This document shows, piece after piece, positions 19,597 through 30,300 of a stretch of 64,000 nt of DNA. Position 1 is the first letter of the stretch. Every line of letters starts with the position of its first letter. The notes beneath the pieces were generated by a model. The model worked only from the letters and a program-made list of their open reading frames with translations, was not told where the DNA came from and made no database searches. The stretch lies in assembly GCA_947499555.1 (NCBI GenBank), contig CANMOU010000003.1:186001-250000 (forward strand), written 5' to 3'. The DNA is from an uncultured Roseovarius sp. (GTDB lineage Bacteria; Pseudomonadota; Alphaproteobacteria; Rhodobacterales; Rhodobacteraceae). The translations under genes and the position numbers were made by a program.

Positions 19597-20940
19597 ATGG
19601 CCAAGAAACGCGTTGCCGTGATCGGTGCAGGTCCATCGGGGCTGGCACAGCTCAGGGCGTTCCAATCCGCCAAGCAGAAGGGCGAGGATATTCCGGAGGT
19701 CGTCTGCTATGAGAAGCAGGACGATTGGGGCGGCTTGTGGAAATACACCTGGCGTACCGGCGTAGGGGCCGATGGCGAGCCGTGCCACGGGTCGATGTAC
19801 CGCTACCTGTGGTCCAATGGTCCCAAAGAGGGGCTGGAATTTGCCGACTACACCTTTGATGAGCATTTCGGCAAAGAGATCGCGAGCTACCCGCCGCGGG
19901 CAGTTCTGTTTGATTACATCGAAGGCCGGGTGAAGAAGGCCGGTGTGCGCGACTGGATCCGTTTCAACAATTCGGTGCGCGATGTGCGCTATGACGAGGG
20001 GTCAGGCAAGTTCACCGTGACCGCGCGGGATGCGGCCAGCGATACCGAAACGGTTGAAGAGTATGACCATGTGGTTGTCGCCACGGGGCATTTCTCATCA
20101 CCCAACGTGCCTTACTACCCCGGGTTTGAAAGCTTCAATGGCCGGGTGCTGCATGCGCATGATTTCCGCGATGCGCGGGAGTTTACCGACAAGGATATCC
20201 TGATACTTGGCACGTCCTACTCGGCTGAGGACATTGGATCGCAATGCTGGAAATATGGCTGCAATTCGGTGACTGTCGCGCATCGGACGGCGCCGATGGG
20301 CTATGACTGGCCGGACAACTGGGAAGAGGTGCCGGCGCTTGTGAAGGTCGAAGGCAAGACGGCGCATTTCAAGGATGGCTCGAGCAAAGAGGTTGATGCG
20401 ATCATCCTTTGCACCGGCTACAAGCATCACTTCCCGTTCCTGCCCGATGACCTGCGACTCAAGACAGCCAACCGTCTGGCGGCGGCGGACCTGTACAAAG
20501 GTGTGGTGTGGAACAAGAATCCAAAGATGTTCTACCTGGGCATGCAGGACCAATGGTACACGTTCAACATGTTTGATGCCCAGGCCTGGTGGGTGCGCGA
20601 TCAGATCATGGGCAAGATCGAATTGCCGGATCAGGCGGCGATGGAGGCCGATCCGGTGGCGCGCGAGGCGGCGGAAGATGCTTTGGAGGATGACTATGCC
20701 TGCATCCGCTATCAGGGCGATTACGTGCGCGAGCTGATTGCCGAGACGGATTACCCGAGCTTTGACGTGGATGCCGCCAATCAGGCGTTCTTTGAGTGGA
20801 AGAAACACAAGAAGAAAGGCATCATGGAGTTCCGCAACCACGGCTATACTTCGCCCATGACCGGCAAGAAGGCCCCGGCACACCATACGCCTTGGAAAGA
20901 CGCGCTGGATGATAGTCTGGAGAGTTACCTGCAGACGTAA
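19597..20940 (+). CDS. tmm: Trimethylamine monooxygenase (flavin-containing)
   Basis: Oxidises trimethylamine to trimethylamine N-oxide with FAD and NADPH, the first step of methylamine use in marine bacteria. The 447-residue length matches bacterial Tmm. The FAD site GAGPSG is at residues 9-14. The flavin monooxygenase fingerprint [11 protein letters not shown] is near residue 180, the NADPH-binding GTSYSAED near 205, and the C-terminal [13 protein letters not shown] segment is conserved in Tmm. The ATG at 19597 has GGGAGA upstream, and the longer open frame is not protein-like. TMAO demethylase and transport genes are not nearby. A strong terminator follows. Confidence 0.92.
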   Translation: MAKKRVAVIGAGPSGLAQLRAFQSAKQKGEDIPEVVCYEKQDDWGGLWKYTWRTGVGADGEPCHGSMYRYLWSNGPKEGLEFADYTFDEHFGKEIASYPPRAVLFDYIEGRVKKAGVRDWIRFNNSVRDVRYDEGSGKFTVTARDAASDTETVEEYDHVVVATGHFSSPNVPYYPGFESFNGRVLHAHDFRDAREFTDKDILILGTSYSAEDIGSQCWKYGCNSVTVAHRTAPMGYDWPDNWEEVPALVKVEGKTAHFKDGSSKEVDAIILCTGYKHHFPFLPDDLRLKTANRLAAADLYKGVVWNKNPKMFYLGMQDQWYTFNMFDAQAWWVRDQIMGKIELPDQAAMEADPVAREAAEDALEDDYACIRYQGDYVRELIAETDYPSFDVDAANQAFFEWKKHKKKGIMEFRNHGYTSPMTGKKAPAHHTPWKDALDDSLESYLQT

Positions 20941-20962
20941 GGGGCGTTTCGGCAAGAGTTTG

Positions 20963-20996
20963 ACCGGTCTCATCGAAAGATGAGTCCGGTTTTTTC
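20963..20996 (+). terminator. Intrinsic terminator after tmm
   Basis: ACCGG-T-CTCATC, loop GAAA, then GATGAG-T-CCGGT makes a 12-position stem with one T-T mismatch, followed by a run of six T. It lies 22 bases after the tmm stop. Confidence 0.9.
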
Positions 20997-21099
20997 GTGG
21001 CCTGAGAGACGGCGGATGGAAAGGGTCAGAGCCGGCTCATCCGTAGGACGATCAAACCGGTCCCCCGCCTGCGACCAACAAATTGCGCCGGTCGCGCGG

Positions 21100-22086
21100 T
21101 CACTCTGCCGGAACAACGCCTTCGACGCGCGCGTTCGGGAATGGCACCAGGCGCTCTGCTTCTTCGTCCCAGAGCTTCAGTCGGAAGCTGGCAATCGCCT
21201 GCGCCCAGCGGATTTCGTCATGAACACGCAGCTCATCGGGCAGATTTTTCTGTGCATGGCGCAGACGGTAGGATGGGATCATCGGGTTATAATGGTGCAG
21301 ATCGTGATAGGCGATATTGCCTGTGCCGATGTCCCACCAATGGCCCAGATCAAGGCTGGAGGAGCCTTCAAGCGTGGCCTTGCGGAAATCCAGATCGGGT
21401 TTGCGATCCCAGTAGGTTTCTTCAAAATTATGCTGAAGATAGACAAGGAAGACGCCGATGATGCCTGCCAGAACAGCGCTTGATCCCAGCACGACGAGGC
21501 CCGTGACGCCCAGGAAAGTCCAGACGGCATAGATCCAGACGACCAGCATCAGATTATGCGCAATCACACCCGCAACGCCCACCTTCAAAGTGTTTTTCGG
21601 CCAGCGATAGGCGATGAAATAGGTGTAAATGCCGCCCACGGACAGCATCACGAGCGGGTTGCGGTAGGTGCGATACCAGGTCCGGGTCCAGAACCCTGAC
21701 TTCTGCCATTCACGCAAGGTCATGGTGTAGACTTCGGTTGTCTCGCGATGCTCCAGATTGCCCAGGTAGGCGTGGTGCTGATTGTGGTTGTATTGCATGA
21801 CACGGAAGGGCGTGAGCGAGAAGATCGACAGCACATAGCCTGCTATGTCATTGAGCCACTTGGTGGCAAAGAGCGAGTGATGCCCGCAATCATGTTGCAG
21901 CACGTAAAGACGGACGGACGCGAAAGCCAGAATGACGATGAGGGGCAGGCTGATCCACCAGGCGGGCCAGGCCAGGCTGGCAATGATGAGCGCGGCGAAA
22001 TAGGCCGCGAGCGAGCATAGGAAACTTGTCCAGCCCATCAGGTCTGATTTGTCTGTGTACTCTTTCAGGTAGTCGCGCAAAGTCAT
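21100..22086 (-). CDS. Membrane fatty acid desaturase
   Basis: A 328-residue di-iron acyl-lipid desaturase. The three histidine boxes are HDCGHH (near residue 65), HNQHH (near 100) and HDLHHYNP (near 265). Hydrophobic pairs at about 25-65 and 160-210 supply four membrane spans. The start at 22086 (MTLRDYLKEYTDKSD) follows a GGGGGTG stretch. The frame above it is not protein-like. It probably introduces double bonds into membrane lipids, with regiospecificity unknown. The spacing and boxes fit DesA/omega-3 type enzymes, although some Roseobacter homologues are annotated as carotenoid or hydrocarbon enzymes. Confidence 0.88.
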   Translation of the reverse strand: MTLRDYLKEYTDKSDLMGWTSFLCSLAAYFAALIIASLAWPAWWISLPLIVILAFASVRLYVLQHDCGHHSLFATKWLNDIAGYVLSIFSLTPFRVMQYNHNQHHAYLGNLEHRETTEVYTMTLREWQKSGFWTRTWYRTYRNPLVMLSVGGIYTYFIAYRWPKNTLKVGVAGVIAHNLMLVVWIYAVWTFLGVTGLVVLGSSAVLAGIIGVFLVYLQHNFEETYWDRKPDLDFRKATLEGSSSLDLGHWWDIGTGNIAYHDLHHYNPMIPSYRLRHAQKNLPDELRVHDEIRWAQAIASFRLKLWDEEAERLVPFPNARVEGVVPAE

Positions 22087-22213
22087 ATTCAAATTCACCC
22101 CCGGCAAGCGGGGCGCGGTGGCAGATACGGCCCGTCTTGCTCTTATGTAAGAATGTGGAAGATTTTTCCCGAAAACAAGGGGGTTGGCGCGCATCCGCGC
22201 ATGTTTGCCAACG

Positions 22214-23668
22214 TCAACTGCGCGGGACTTTTTTTGACAAATGTTTGCGCAGGCGCGAGGGCGTTGATTTCTTGCGTTCCTTGTAGGGGTTCTTGTCGGA
22301 TTGCGAGCGCATGGTGAGCCTGATGGGCGTGCCCGGCATGTCGAAATCCTCACGCAAGCCATTAACAAGGTAGCGCGAATAACTTTCGGGCATCTTATCG
22401 GGATGCGAGCACATCACCACAAATCCTGGTGGGCGCGTCTTGGCCTGGGTCATGTAGCGCAGCTTGATGCGCTTACCACCTGGCGCAGGCGGCGGATGCG
22501 CCTCGAGCATGCCGGTCAGCCAGCGATTGAGCTGGGCCGTGGTCACACGGCGGTTCCAGATGTCATAAGCCTGTTCCACCGCAGCATGCAGCCGGTCAAG
22601 GCCGCGGCCTGTCTTTGCTGATACGGTGATAAGCGGCGCGCCGCGCAGCTGTGGCAAGAGCCGCTCGAACGCTTCTTTCAGGTCGCGCAACTTTTGCTGC
22701 TTTTCGTCTTCGATATCCCATTTGTTGACCGCCACGACAACGGCACGCCCCTCGCGCTCGGCCAGATCGGCGATGCGCAGATCCTGCTGCTCAAAGGGAA
22801 TGGCGGCATCGAGAAGAACAATCACAACCTCGGCGAACTTTACCGCCCGCAGACCATCCGAGACCGAGAGTTTCTCGACCTTATCCTGCACCTTGGCCTT
22901 TTTGCGCATGCCTGCGGTGTCAAAGATGCGCACGGGCAGACCCTGCCAGTCGATCTGCACGGAAATGGCATCACGGGTGATACCTGCTTCGGGGCCGGTG
23001 AGAAGCCGGTCTTCGCCCAGGATCTTGTTGATCAGCGTGGATTTCCCAGCATTGGGGCGGCCCACGACGGCAATCTGCAGTGGCTTTGACTTGGTGGGTT
23101 TGCGAAAACCGGTTTCATCCTCGTCGATGCTGACGTCTGTTTCCGGAGCGTCGGCCTCGGTGCGTTTGGCAAATTCATCGGCCAGTGGCATGAGCGCGCT
23201 GTAGAGGTCATTCATTCCCTCGCCGTGCTCTGCGGACAGGCGAATGGGCTCTCCCAGTCCAAGACCATAGGCCTCAATCACGCCAGCATCGGCGGCCGAG
23301 CCTTCCACCTTGTTGGCGGCCAGAAAAACATGTGCAGAGCGTTTTCGCAGGATCTCTGCAAACATTTCGTCGACAGGCGTGACGCCAGCACGTGCGTCGA
23401 TGAGGAAAATGCAGATATCTGCCATATCCACCGCGCGCTCGGTCAGACGCCGCATGCGGCCTTGCAGTGAATCGTCCGTGGCGTCTTCCAGACCGGCGGT
23501 ATCAATGACCGTAAACCGCAGATCGCCCAACCTCGCCTCGCCCTCGCGCAGATCGCGGGTCACCCCCGGCTGGTTATCCACCAGCGCGAGGCGCTTGCCA
23601 ACCAGACGGTTGAAAAGAGTGGATTTTCCCACATTCGGGCGACCCACGATGGCAAGGGTGAAACTCAT
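22214..23668 (-). CDS. der: Ribosome biogenesis GTPase Der (EngA)
   Basis: An essential double-GTPase for 50S ribosomal subunit assembly, 484 residues. Two G domains in tandem are evident. GRPNVGKST at residues 8-16 and GRPNAGKST near 210 are the two P-loops, with NKVE and NKWD as the guanine motifs. A C-terminal KH-like domain follows (about 390-470). It is the last gene of the minus-strand group yfgM-bamB-der, the same gene order as in Escherichia coli. Confidence 0.96.
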   Translation of the reverse strand: MSFTLAIVGRPNVGKSTLFNRLVGKRLALVDNQPGVTRDLREGEARLGDLRFTVIDTAGLEDATDDSLQGRMRRLTERAVDMADICIFLIDARAGVTPVDEMFAEILRKRSAHVFLAANKVEGSAADAGVIEAYGLGLGEPIRLSAEHGEGMNDLYSALMPLADEFAKRTEADAPETDVSIDEDETGFRKPTKSKPLQIAVVGRPNAGKSTLINKILGEDRLLTGPEAGITRDAISVQIDWQGLPVRIFDTAGMRKKAKVQDKVEKLSVSDGLRAVKFAEVVIVLLDAAIPFEQQDLRIADLAEREGRAVVVAVNKWDIEDEKQQKLRDLKEAFERLLPQLRGAPLITVSAKTGRGLDRLHAAVEQAYDIWNRRVTTAQLNRWLTGMLEAHPPPAPGGKRIKLRYMTQAKTRPPGFVVMCSHPDKMPESYSRYLVNGLREDFDMPGTPIRLTMRSQSDKNPYKERKKSTPSRLRKHLSKKVPRS

Positions 23669-23713
23669 GTTCTCAAGGCTCCGCGCCCAAGGGAAAGCGT
23701 TGCGTGACCGCCT

Positions 23714-25045
23714 TTAACGAAAGGCCATCAACTGACCCCGGGTGGATACGACGTAAAGCGTGTTGCCCGCCACGACCGGGCCTGTGGTGGCGCCGCTGGG
23801 CATTGCAACCTCACCCAAAGGTGCGCCATTGGTCGGGTCGAAGAAACGCAGCAATCCGTCATTCGACGCCACTACCAATCGCCCGCCTGCGATGATCGGG
23901 CCATGATGGGCGAAAATCTCGTTCTGGCGCTTTGGCTTGCGTTTCGTGAAGAAAGACAGCGGTTGCGACCAGATGCGTTGCCCGGTGTCAGCTGAAAGGC
24001 GCAGAAGCTCATTTCTGTCGGAGATCATGAAGATGGACTCACCGGCAGGCCAGATCGGTGAAAGCGGTCCGTCCGGGGCGGTCCAAAGACGTTCGCCATT
24101 GCCAAGGCTAAGGGCCACCGTACGGCCCGAATGGTTCCCGACAAAGATTCTGTCGCCGTCAATGACGGGATCGCCCGTGATGTCGCCGATCAGACCGCTG
24201 GTAAAGCCCTGACGTTGACCCGCAATTTGCGTATCCCAACGACGCAGGCCGCCCTTGCGGAACGCGCCCTGCACTTCGCCGGATCCAAAGGCGAAGACGA
24301 CATATTTGTCCGAGACTGCCGGAGAGGGCGCGCCAATGACATTGCGAAGATCGGGTGTTGCGGCCAGTTGCCAGCGAACTCGGCCTGTGTCGCGCTCAAG
24401 CGCCCAGGCCAGTTCATCACCCGCCACCACGTAAACCAGATCGCCGGCCACGCTTGGGCTGCCGGAGCCGGTCGCGCGCAGCCTTTGCTGCCAGATCTCG
24501 GCGCCGGTCTGTGCATCAAGCACTGTCAGTGTCCCAAAGCCCGAAGACACGTAGAGCCGACCATCGGCATAAGCCAGCCCGCCGCCGCTTGCATCGCTTC
24601 CGCTGTCATTGGCCGGGGTCAGATCCTGGCTCCAGAGCACCTGGCCGGATGTGGACACGGCAGTGACCAACGCTTTGGAATCAAGCGTATAAATACGGCC
24701 TCCGCCCACGACAGGATCGGCCGTGATGCGGCCACGTTTGCCGTCACCATCGCCGATATTGACCGTCCAGATCGGACGCGGCACAGCGCTGAGCGCAGGG
24801 TGAGCCGTGCGCGTGGCCGGGCTTGAAATCCCTTGCGTCCATTCGGTATTGGCGCGCGTTGCAGGCAGGCTCAGAGGCGGGATGACACCTGTTTCGGCCT
24901 GTTCGGCCAAATTGGTTTCGCCCGGATCGTTCTGCAGGACGGCGCGAATATCCTCGCGTTCCCCGGTCAGGATACGTTCCTTCTCGGTGCAGGCGGCAGC
25001 GAGGCAGATGGCACTCAGGCCCAAAATCCGTGCTACTGAAACCAA
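23714..25045 (-). CDS. bamB: BamB-like outer-membrane assembly lipoprotein (PQQ-type beta-propeller)
   Basis: A 443-residue lipoprotein. The signal peptide ends in the lipobox LAAAC, with Cys at residue 19. The rest consists of repeated beta-propeller blades of the PQQ type, for example VVGGGRIYTLDSKALVTAVS, with VSTRGQLMAFR at the end. BamB assists the BamA complex in inserting outer-membrane proteins. The start codon is TTG, because no ATG precedes the signal peptide in this frame. Position between the YfgM-like gene and der supports the assignment. Confidence 0.87.
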   Translation of the reverse strand: MVSVARILGLSAICLAAACTEKERILTGEREDIRAVLQNDPGETNLAEQAETGVIPPLSLPATRANTEWTQGISSPATRTAHPALSAVPRPIWTVNIGDGDGKRGRITADPVVGGGRIYTLDSKALVTAVSTSGQVLWSQDLTPANDSGSDASGGGLAYADGRLYVSSGFGTLTVLDAQTGAEIWQQRLRATGSGSPSVAGDLVYVVAGDELAWALERDTGRVRWQLAATPDLRNVIGAPSPAVSDKYVVFAFGSGEVQGAFRKGGLRRWDTQIAGQRQGFTSGLIGDITGDPVIDGDRIFVGNHSGRTVALSLGNGERLWTAPDGPLSPIWPAGESIFMISDRNELLRLSADTGQRIWSQPLSFFTKRKPKRQNEIFAHHGPIIAGGRLVVASNDGLLRFFDPTNGAPLGEVAMPSGATTGPVVAGNTLYVVSTRGQLMAFR

Positions 25046-25109
25046 GGTCTAAGCCCCCATCTTCCCTACGATATGGGGCCATCTGGGCCACCGCATCGGC
25101 ATCTTACAT

Positions 25110-25799
25110 TCAGTTGGCGTCACTTTCGCCAGTTTCGGCCAAAGGCTGCTCTTCCGTCAACTCCTGACCCAGCGCGACGGTCACCTGGGCTGCGCGTTGG
25201 CGCAAACCGATCGTGGCCTCGGCACTTTCGCTGATCTCGCGCAGCCGGTCCAGTGCGGCGGCGGTATCGCCCGTTTCAATATCGAGATAGGCAAGCTGCT
25301 CTTCCGCCAGAAGCCGCACAATACCGCCCCCCGGCAAGAGGCTTTCCAACCTTGAGCGGCGGTCTTCGACACTCAGCCCGTTGTCGGGAAGAGACGTGGC
25401 TTTCAGGACGGCAATCTGACGGTAGACCTGTGGCACTGCGGGATTGTCCGCCAGCGCCAGAAAGCTTTGCGCGGCCTCTGTTGGTGTGTCAGCGCCTGCT
25501 TCACTGGCCGCCAGAAGCCCCAGAATAGCTTGCGCACCGCCCTCTGGCGCTTCAATCGCTGCCAGCGCGGTTGCACGTTCCGCCCGGTCATCACTTTCCA
25601 GCGCGCTCAGAATCTCATCGCCAAGCGCCTGCGCCGCCTGCCGGTCTTGCGCCTTGCGCCATTCATTCCAGGCCGTTGCGCCCACAAGAAGGATCACAGC
25701 CAAAATGGCGATCCAGCCATATCGCTTGAGCAGTTTGTAGAACTGATCGCGCCGGACCTCTTCAGAGACCTCTTCGATGAAACTGTCGGTGTTACTCAC
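25110..25799 (-). CDS. YfgM-like membrane-anchored TPR protein
   Basis: A 229-residue protein with a cytoplasmic N terminus, one membrane span (GWIAILAVILLVGATAWNEW, about residues 28-47) and a periplasmic tetratricopeptide-like helical domain. YfgM is a SecYEG-associated protein linking translocation to periplasmic chaperones. GTG at 25799 is the likely start, with AAGGGCAAGG just upstream. The frame extends to 25904, but that part lacks a ribosome binding site and family similarity. It is the first gene of yfgM-bamB-der and divergent from the RND operon. Confidence 0.82.
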   Translation of the reverse strand: MSNTDSFIEEVSEEVRRDQFYKLLKRYGWIAILAVILLVGATAWNEWRKAQDRQAAQALGDEILSALESDDRAERATALAAIEAPEGGAQAILGLLAASEAGADTPTEAAQSFLALADNPAVPQVYRQIAVLKATSLPDNGLSVEDRRSRLESLLPGGGIVRLLAEEQLAYLDIETGDTAAALDRLREISESAEATIGLRQRAAQVTVALGQELTEEQPLAETGESDAN

Positions 25800-25918
25800 A
25801 GCCTTGCCCTTTAGACCTTTCGCCCCTCTTAACGCCTTGCCAAAGCGCTGCCAAGAGGCGCTGGCTGGAACCGGCTTATATGCGTCAGGCTTAACCTTGA
25901 TCACACAGTCTTGCTCAT

Positions 25919-25970
25919 TTAATCTAAACCGTGCGGTTTACCGTAGAAGATTTATGTTTAAGTAGATTAA
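25919..25970. promoter_or_regulatory. Nested inverted repeats upstream of the RND operon
   Basis: TAAACCG-TG-CGGTTTA (25925-25940) is a 16-bp palindrome of the kind bound by TetR-type repressors. It is nested inside a wider inverted repeat TTAATCTA (25919-25926) and TAGATTAA (25963-25970). It lies 49-100 bp before the adaptor gene start. Confidence 0.6.
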
Positions 25971-26018
25971 CATGGCTGCCAATAAGCACGCAGGCATGAT
26001 CGTTCAGAAAGTAAAACA

Positions 26019-27347
26019 ATGCGTTTGTTTTCCATCCTTGCCGCAATCGTCGTCGGAGCGTTGATTTACGCGTTCGTGCTGGAACGCGATCAGTTTGCAG
26101 CGCTATTTGCATCTGACGAAGAAAGCGCGCAGGTCGAGCAGGGCGATGATGCACAAGATGCCGCAGCTGAAGACGAGGGCGGCGATTCAGAGCGTGTGCG
26201 TGTTGTTGCCGTGCGCTCGACGGCACGGCTGGTCGACACATCAATTGTTGTGCGAGGTCAGACCGAAGCCGACCGACAGGTGCAGCTTCTTGCGCAGACC
26301 ACTGGTCAGGTGATCTCTGACCCCCTGAAAAAAGGAGCTTTTGTCGAGCGTGGTGAAATCCTATGCCGTCTTGATCCGGGCACGCGGGAGGCCAACCTGG
26401 CTGAGGCGATTGCACGGCTGGCGGAGGCGCGCGCCCAAGTTCCCTCTGCCGAAGCGCAGGTGCCCTCGGCTGAGGCGAGCGTGGAAGAGGCGCGGGCGCG
26501 GGTCTTGGAAGCCAATGCGCGGCTTAGGGAGGCCCTGATCAATTCCAACGCAGCGTCGCGGCTGAGCGAGGAAGGGTTTGCCTCGCAGACTCGGGTGGCC
26601 CAGACTGAAGCCGAGGTTGAAGGGGCACGCGCCCAGATCGTGAGTGCCGAGGCGGGCCTTAAGGCCGCACAATCCGGCCTGGAAAGTGCCTCAGCCGGGA
26701 TCGAGGCCGCAAGAGCGGGGATCGAAAGCGCGCAGGCGACGGTGGCTGCTGCTCGCAAAGAGATCGAGAATCTCACGATTTCAGCGCCGTTCTCAGGGCT
26801 TCTGGAGAGCGACACGGCGGAATTGGGCAGCCTTCTGCAAACCGGCGGGCTGTGTGCGACCGTGATCCGTCTCGATCCGATGGTGTTAGTGGGTTTCGTG
26901 CCCGAAACACAGGTCAATCAGGTGATCTCGGGCGCGCCTGCCGTGGCGGGGCTGACATCCGGCGATCAGGTTGAAGGCAAGGTGGTTTTCGTGTCGCGCT
27001 CTGCGGACGAGACAACGCGCACCTTCCGGGTTGAGGTTGAGGTGCCAAACCCGGACTACATCCTGCGCGATGGACAAACCGCGGAAATCCGAATTGAAGC
27101 CGAAGGGCAAGAGGCGCATCTGCTGCCGCAATCGGCTTTGACGCTAAATGATGATGGCATGCTGGGCGTTCGCGTTGTGTCTGATCGAGGTGAGGCCAAG
27201 TTCATGCCGGTCAGGTTGCTGCGCGACACGCCCACGGGTGTGCTTTTGACCGGGTTGCCAGACACGGCGGATGTGATCGTTATCGGTCAGGAATTTGTTG
27301 GTGATGGTGTTGCCGTTGAACCAAGTTTTCAGGAGCTTGGTCAATGA
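26019..27347 (+). CDS. RND efflux periplasmic adaptor protein
   Basis: A membrane-fusion protein of 442 residues that bridges the inner-membrane pump and an outer-membrane channel. An N-terminal hydrophobic anchor (about 4-20) is followed by an acidic linker. Then come a lipoyl/biotinyl-like half (LLAQTTGQVISDPLKKGAFV), a long alpha-hairpin (about 125-260) and the barrel and C-terminal domains. The hairpin is built from evident heptad repeats, with AQVPSAE occurring twice and runs such as ESASAGIEAARAGIESAQ. The stop overlaps the next ATG by four bases (ATGA), so the two are translated together. Substrates are unknown. Confidence 0.92.
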   Translation: MRLFSILAAIVVGALIYAFVLERDQFAALFASDEESAQVEQGDDAQDAAAEDEGGDSERVRVVAVRSTARLVDTSIVVRGQTEADRQVQLLAQTTGQVISDPLKKGAFVERGEILCRLDPGTREANLAEAIARLAEARAQVPSAEAQVPSAEASVEEARARVLEANARLREALINSNAASRLSEEGFASQTRVAQTEAEVEGARAQIVSAEAGLKAAQSGLESASAGIEAARAGIESAQATVAAARKEIENLTISAPFSGLLESDTAELGSLLQTGGLCATVIRLDPMVLVGFVPETQVNQVISGAPAVAGLTSGDQVEGKVVFVSRSADETTRTFRVEVEVPNPDYILRDGQTAEIRIEAEGQEAHLLPQSALTLNDDGMLGVRVVSDRGEAKFMPVRLLRDTPTGVLLTGLPDTADVIVIGQEFVGDGVAVEPSFQELGQ

Positions 27348-30300
27348 CCGGAATTGTCGATTGGGCTGCCGCGCGGGCGCGGATGGTTATTGCCTTTATC
27401 GTGCTGTCAATTCTGGCCGGCACGCTGGCCTATATCAGCCTGCCGAAAGAGGGCGAGCCGGATATTGAGATCCCCGCGCTCTTTGTGTCGGTGCCCTTCC
27501 CCGGCATTTCGGCTGAAGACAGCGAGAAGCTTTTGGTCAAGGTCATGGAGACCGAACTGGCCGATCTTGACGGTCTCAAGCAGATGACGGGAACGGCCTC
27601 GGAAGGGTATGCCGGGGTTGCGCTTGAATTCGAGTTTGGGTGGGACAAGACCAAGATCACGGCGGATGTGCGCGATGCGATGAGCGCGGCAGAAGCTGAT
27701 TTCCCGGATGGGTTTGAGACCTACACGATCAACGAGATCAACTTCAGCACCTTCCCGATTATCATTGTCAGCCTGTCAGGCCCGGTGCCCGAGCGCACCA
27801 TGGCCCGGGTCGCCAAAGACCTGCAGGACCGGCTTGAAGCCCTTGATCCGATCCTTGAAGCCGGGATTGCAGGCAACCGCGATGAGATGGTCGAGGTGAT
27901 CATCGATCCGCTGGCGCTTGAATCCTACAACATCACCGCCGATGAACTGGTGAATGTTGTGCAAAACAACAACCAGTTGATTGCTGCAGGTGAGGTGCAA
28001 AGCGGGCAGGGCACCTTTGCGGTGAAAATCCCGTCCTCTTTCGATGAGACGCTTGATATTTACAACCTGCCGGTCAAGACCAATGGCGACCGGGTGATCA
28101 CGCTGGGCGACCTGACAGAGATCAACCTGACTTTTGAGGATCGCCAAGGCACAGCGCGGTTCAATGGCGAGACGACGGTTGCGCTACAGGTGGTCAAGCG
28201 CAAAGGGTTCAACATCATCGATACTGCCGCGCTTGTGCGCGAAGAGGTGGCCAAGGCGGAGCGGACCTGGCCCGAAGGGCTGCGGGCGGTGATTGAAGTG
28301 GACGCCTCGAACGATCAGTCGCGCATCATTGAATCGATGGTCAGCCAGCTTGAGGGGTCGGTTCTGACGGCGATTGCGCTGGTGATGATCGTCACCTTGG
28401 CGGCCCTGGGCATCCGCCCGGCGCTTTTGGTGGGCTTTGCCATTCCAACCTCATTCCTGCTGTGCTTCGCGCTTTTGGCCGTTATGGGCGTGTCTGTGTC
28501 CAATATCGTGATGTTCGGCCTTATCCTTGCTGTCGGTATGCTGGTCGATGGCGCCATTGTCGTCGTCGAATATGCCGATAAGAAAATCGCCGAAGGCGAA
28601 GGGCCGATGCATGCCTATGTGGCCGCCGCCAAGCGGATGTTCTGGCCTGTGGTGAGCTCTACCGCCACGACACTTTGCGCTTTTTTGCCGATGCTCTTCT
28701 GGCCTGGCGTGCCGGGACAGTTCATGCAGATGTTGCCCGTGACGCTGATCTTCGTGCTTTCCGCGTCGCTTTTGGTCGCCCTAGTGTACTTGCCTGTGAT
28801 GGGCGGCGTGACAGGCCGGACAGAGCGGTGGTTTGACGACCGCATTCGCCAGATCGCGCAAGGGCATTGGCTCTGGCACCTGCTGCTGCTGCCCATTGCG
28901 GTTGTGGCGGTGATGCTTGCCGGAGAAGCCGTGCCATTCTTCCTCGAGGCCATCGGCGCGCAATTTTCCGGGCTGGATGCCACGCGTATTCTTGGGTCGG
29001 TTGTCCCGACCCTGATCAATGTCTTCGCGCTGGCGGTCTGTACGGTTCTTTTTGCAGCCATCGGTCTTGCCGGTGTGATTGCCGTTCTCGTGGCCATCAT
29101 GGCGGTGTTTCGGCGGATGCGGTATCTGCGCCGCGCGATCAGCGCCCGCGTTATGCCCAATCGGAATGAAAAGATTCAGGCCGGTTACCAGCGCAGCCCC
29201 TTTGGATGGTTCATCCATATGATTGCCGCCAACCCGGTCGCGCCGCTCATTGCCTTCTGCGCGATCTTCGTCTTCGTGGGATCGGTGACCTTCTACTACA
29301 TGGGCAACAATCGGGGCGTTGAGTTTTTTGTCGAGTCCGAGCCGGAGAACGCGATCGTGCAGGTGCGTGCGCGCGGCAATCTTTCGATCGAGCAGAAAGA
29401 TGCGCTGGTGCGCGAGGCCGAAGCCGTGGTGCTTGAGCACCCGAATGTTCTGAATGCCTTTGCTTTTGCTGGAGACGGCGGTCTTGATGTGAACACGGGC
29501 GGGGCATCACCGCCGCTTGATACCATCGGTCAGGTTCAGCTTGAGATCACCAAGTGGGAAGACCGCCCAACCGCCTACGAGACATGGTTCACCGTGCCGA
29601 TCATCGGCTACGAGGTGCAGCGTCGCGTCATCGATGACCGCGCCGACGGCAACCGAACAATGGACGAACTAACGGCGGCCCTTCGGAAAATTCCGGGCAT
29701 TCAGTTTGACATCCTCGCGCTGGAACAGGGTCCGGCCTCGGCCAAGCCGGTGCATTTGCGCCTGAAAGGCGACAACTGGGAAGAGCTTCAGGCCTTTACC
29801 GAGGAGGCACGCGCGCAGTTCGAGCGGACCAAAGGGTTGAAGCTTATTGAAGACACACTACCGCTGCCGGGGATCGACTGGCAGATTGATGTGGATGTAG
29901 AAAAAGCCGGACGCTATGGCGCCAATGTGGCCGCTGTGGGTGGCATGGTGCAGCTTGTCACGCGCGGGTTGCAAATCGGCACGATGCGGATTCCAAGTTC
30001 GGACGAGGAAATCGACATTCGGGTGCGCCTGCCTGAAGACGAGCGGCTGTTGTCAACGCTCGACACACTCAAGATCCGCACAAATGACGGGCTTGTGCCC
30101 TTGTCGAATTTCATCACCCGCAAACCTGTGCAGAAGCTGGCGCAGATCGACCGGGTGGATCAGAAACGCTATTTCGACGTGAAAGCTGATGTGATCGACG
30201 GGATGACCGCGACGGTCACAGATGAAGACGGCGAGACCACCGAAGTTCTGATGAACCCTAATGAGCGCATCGCGGAACTGACCAAGTGGCTCGAAAGCGG

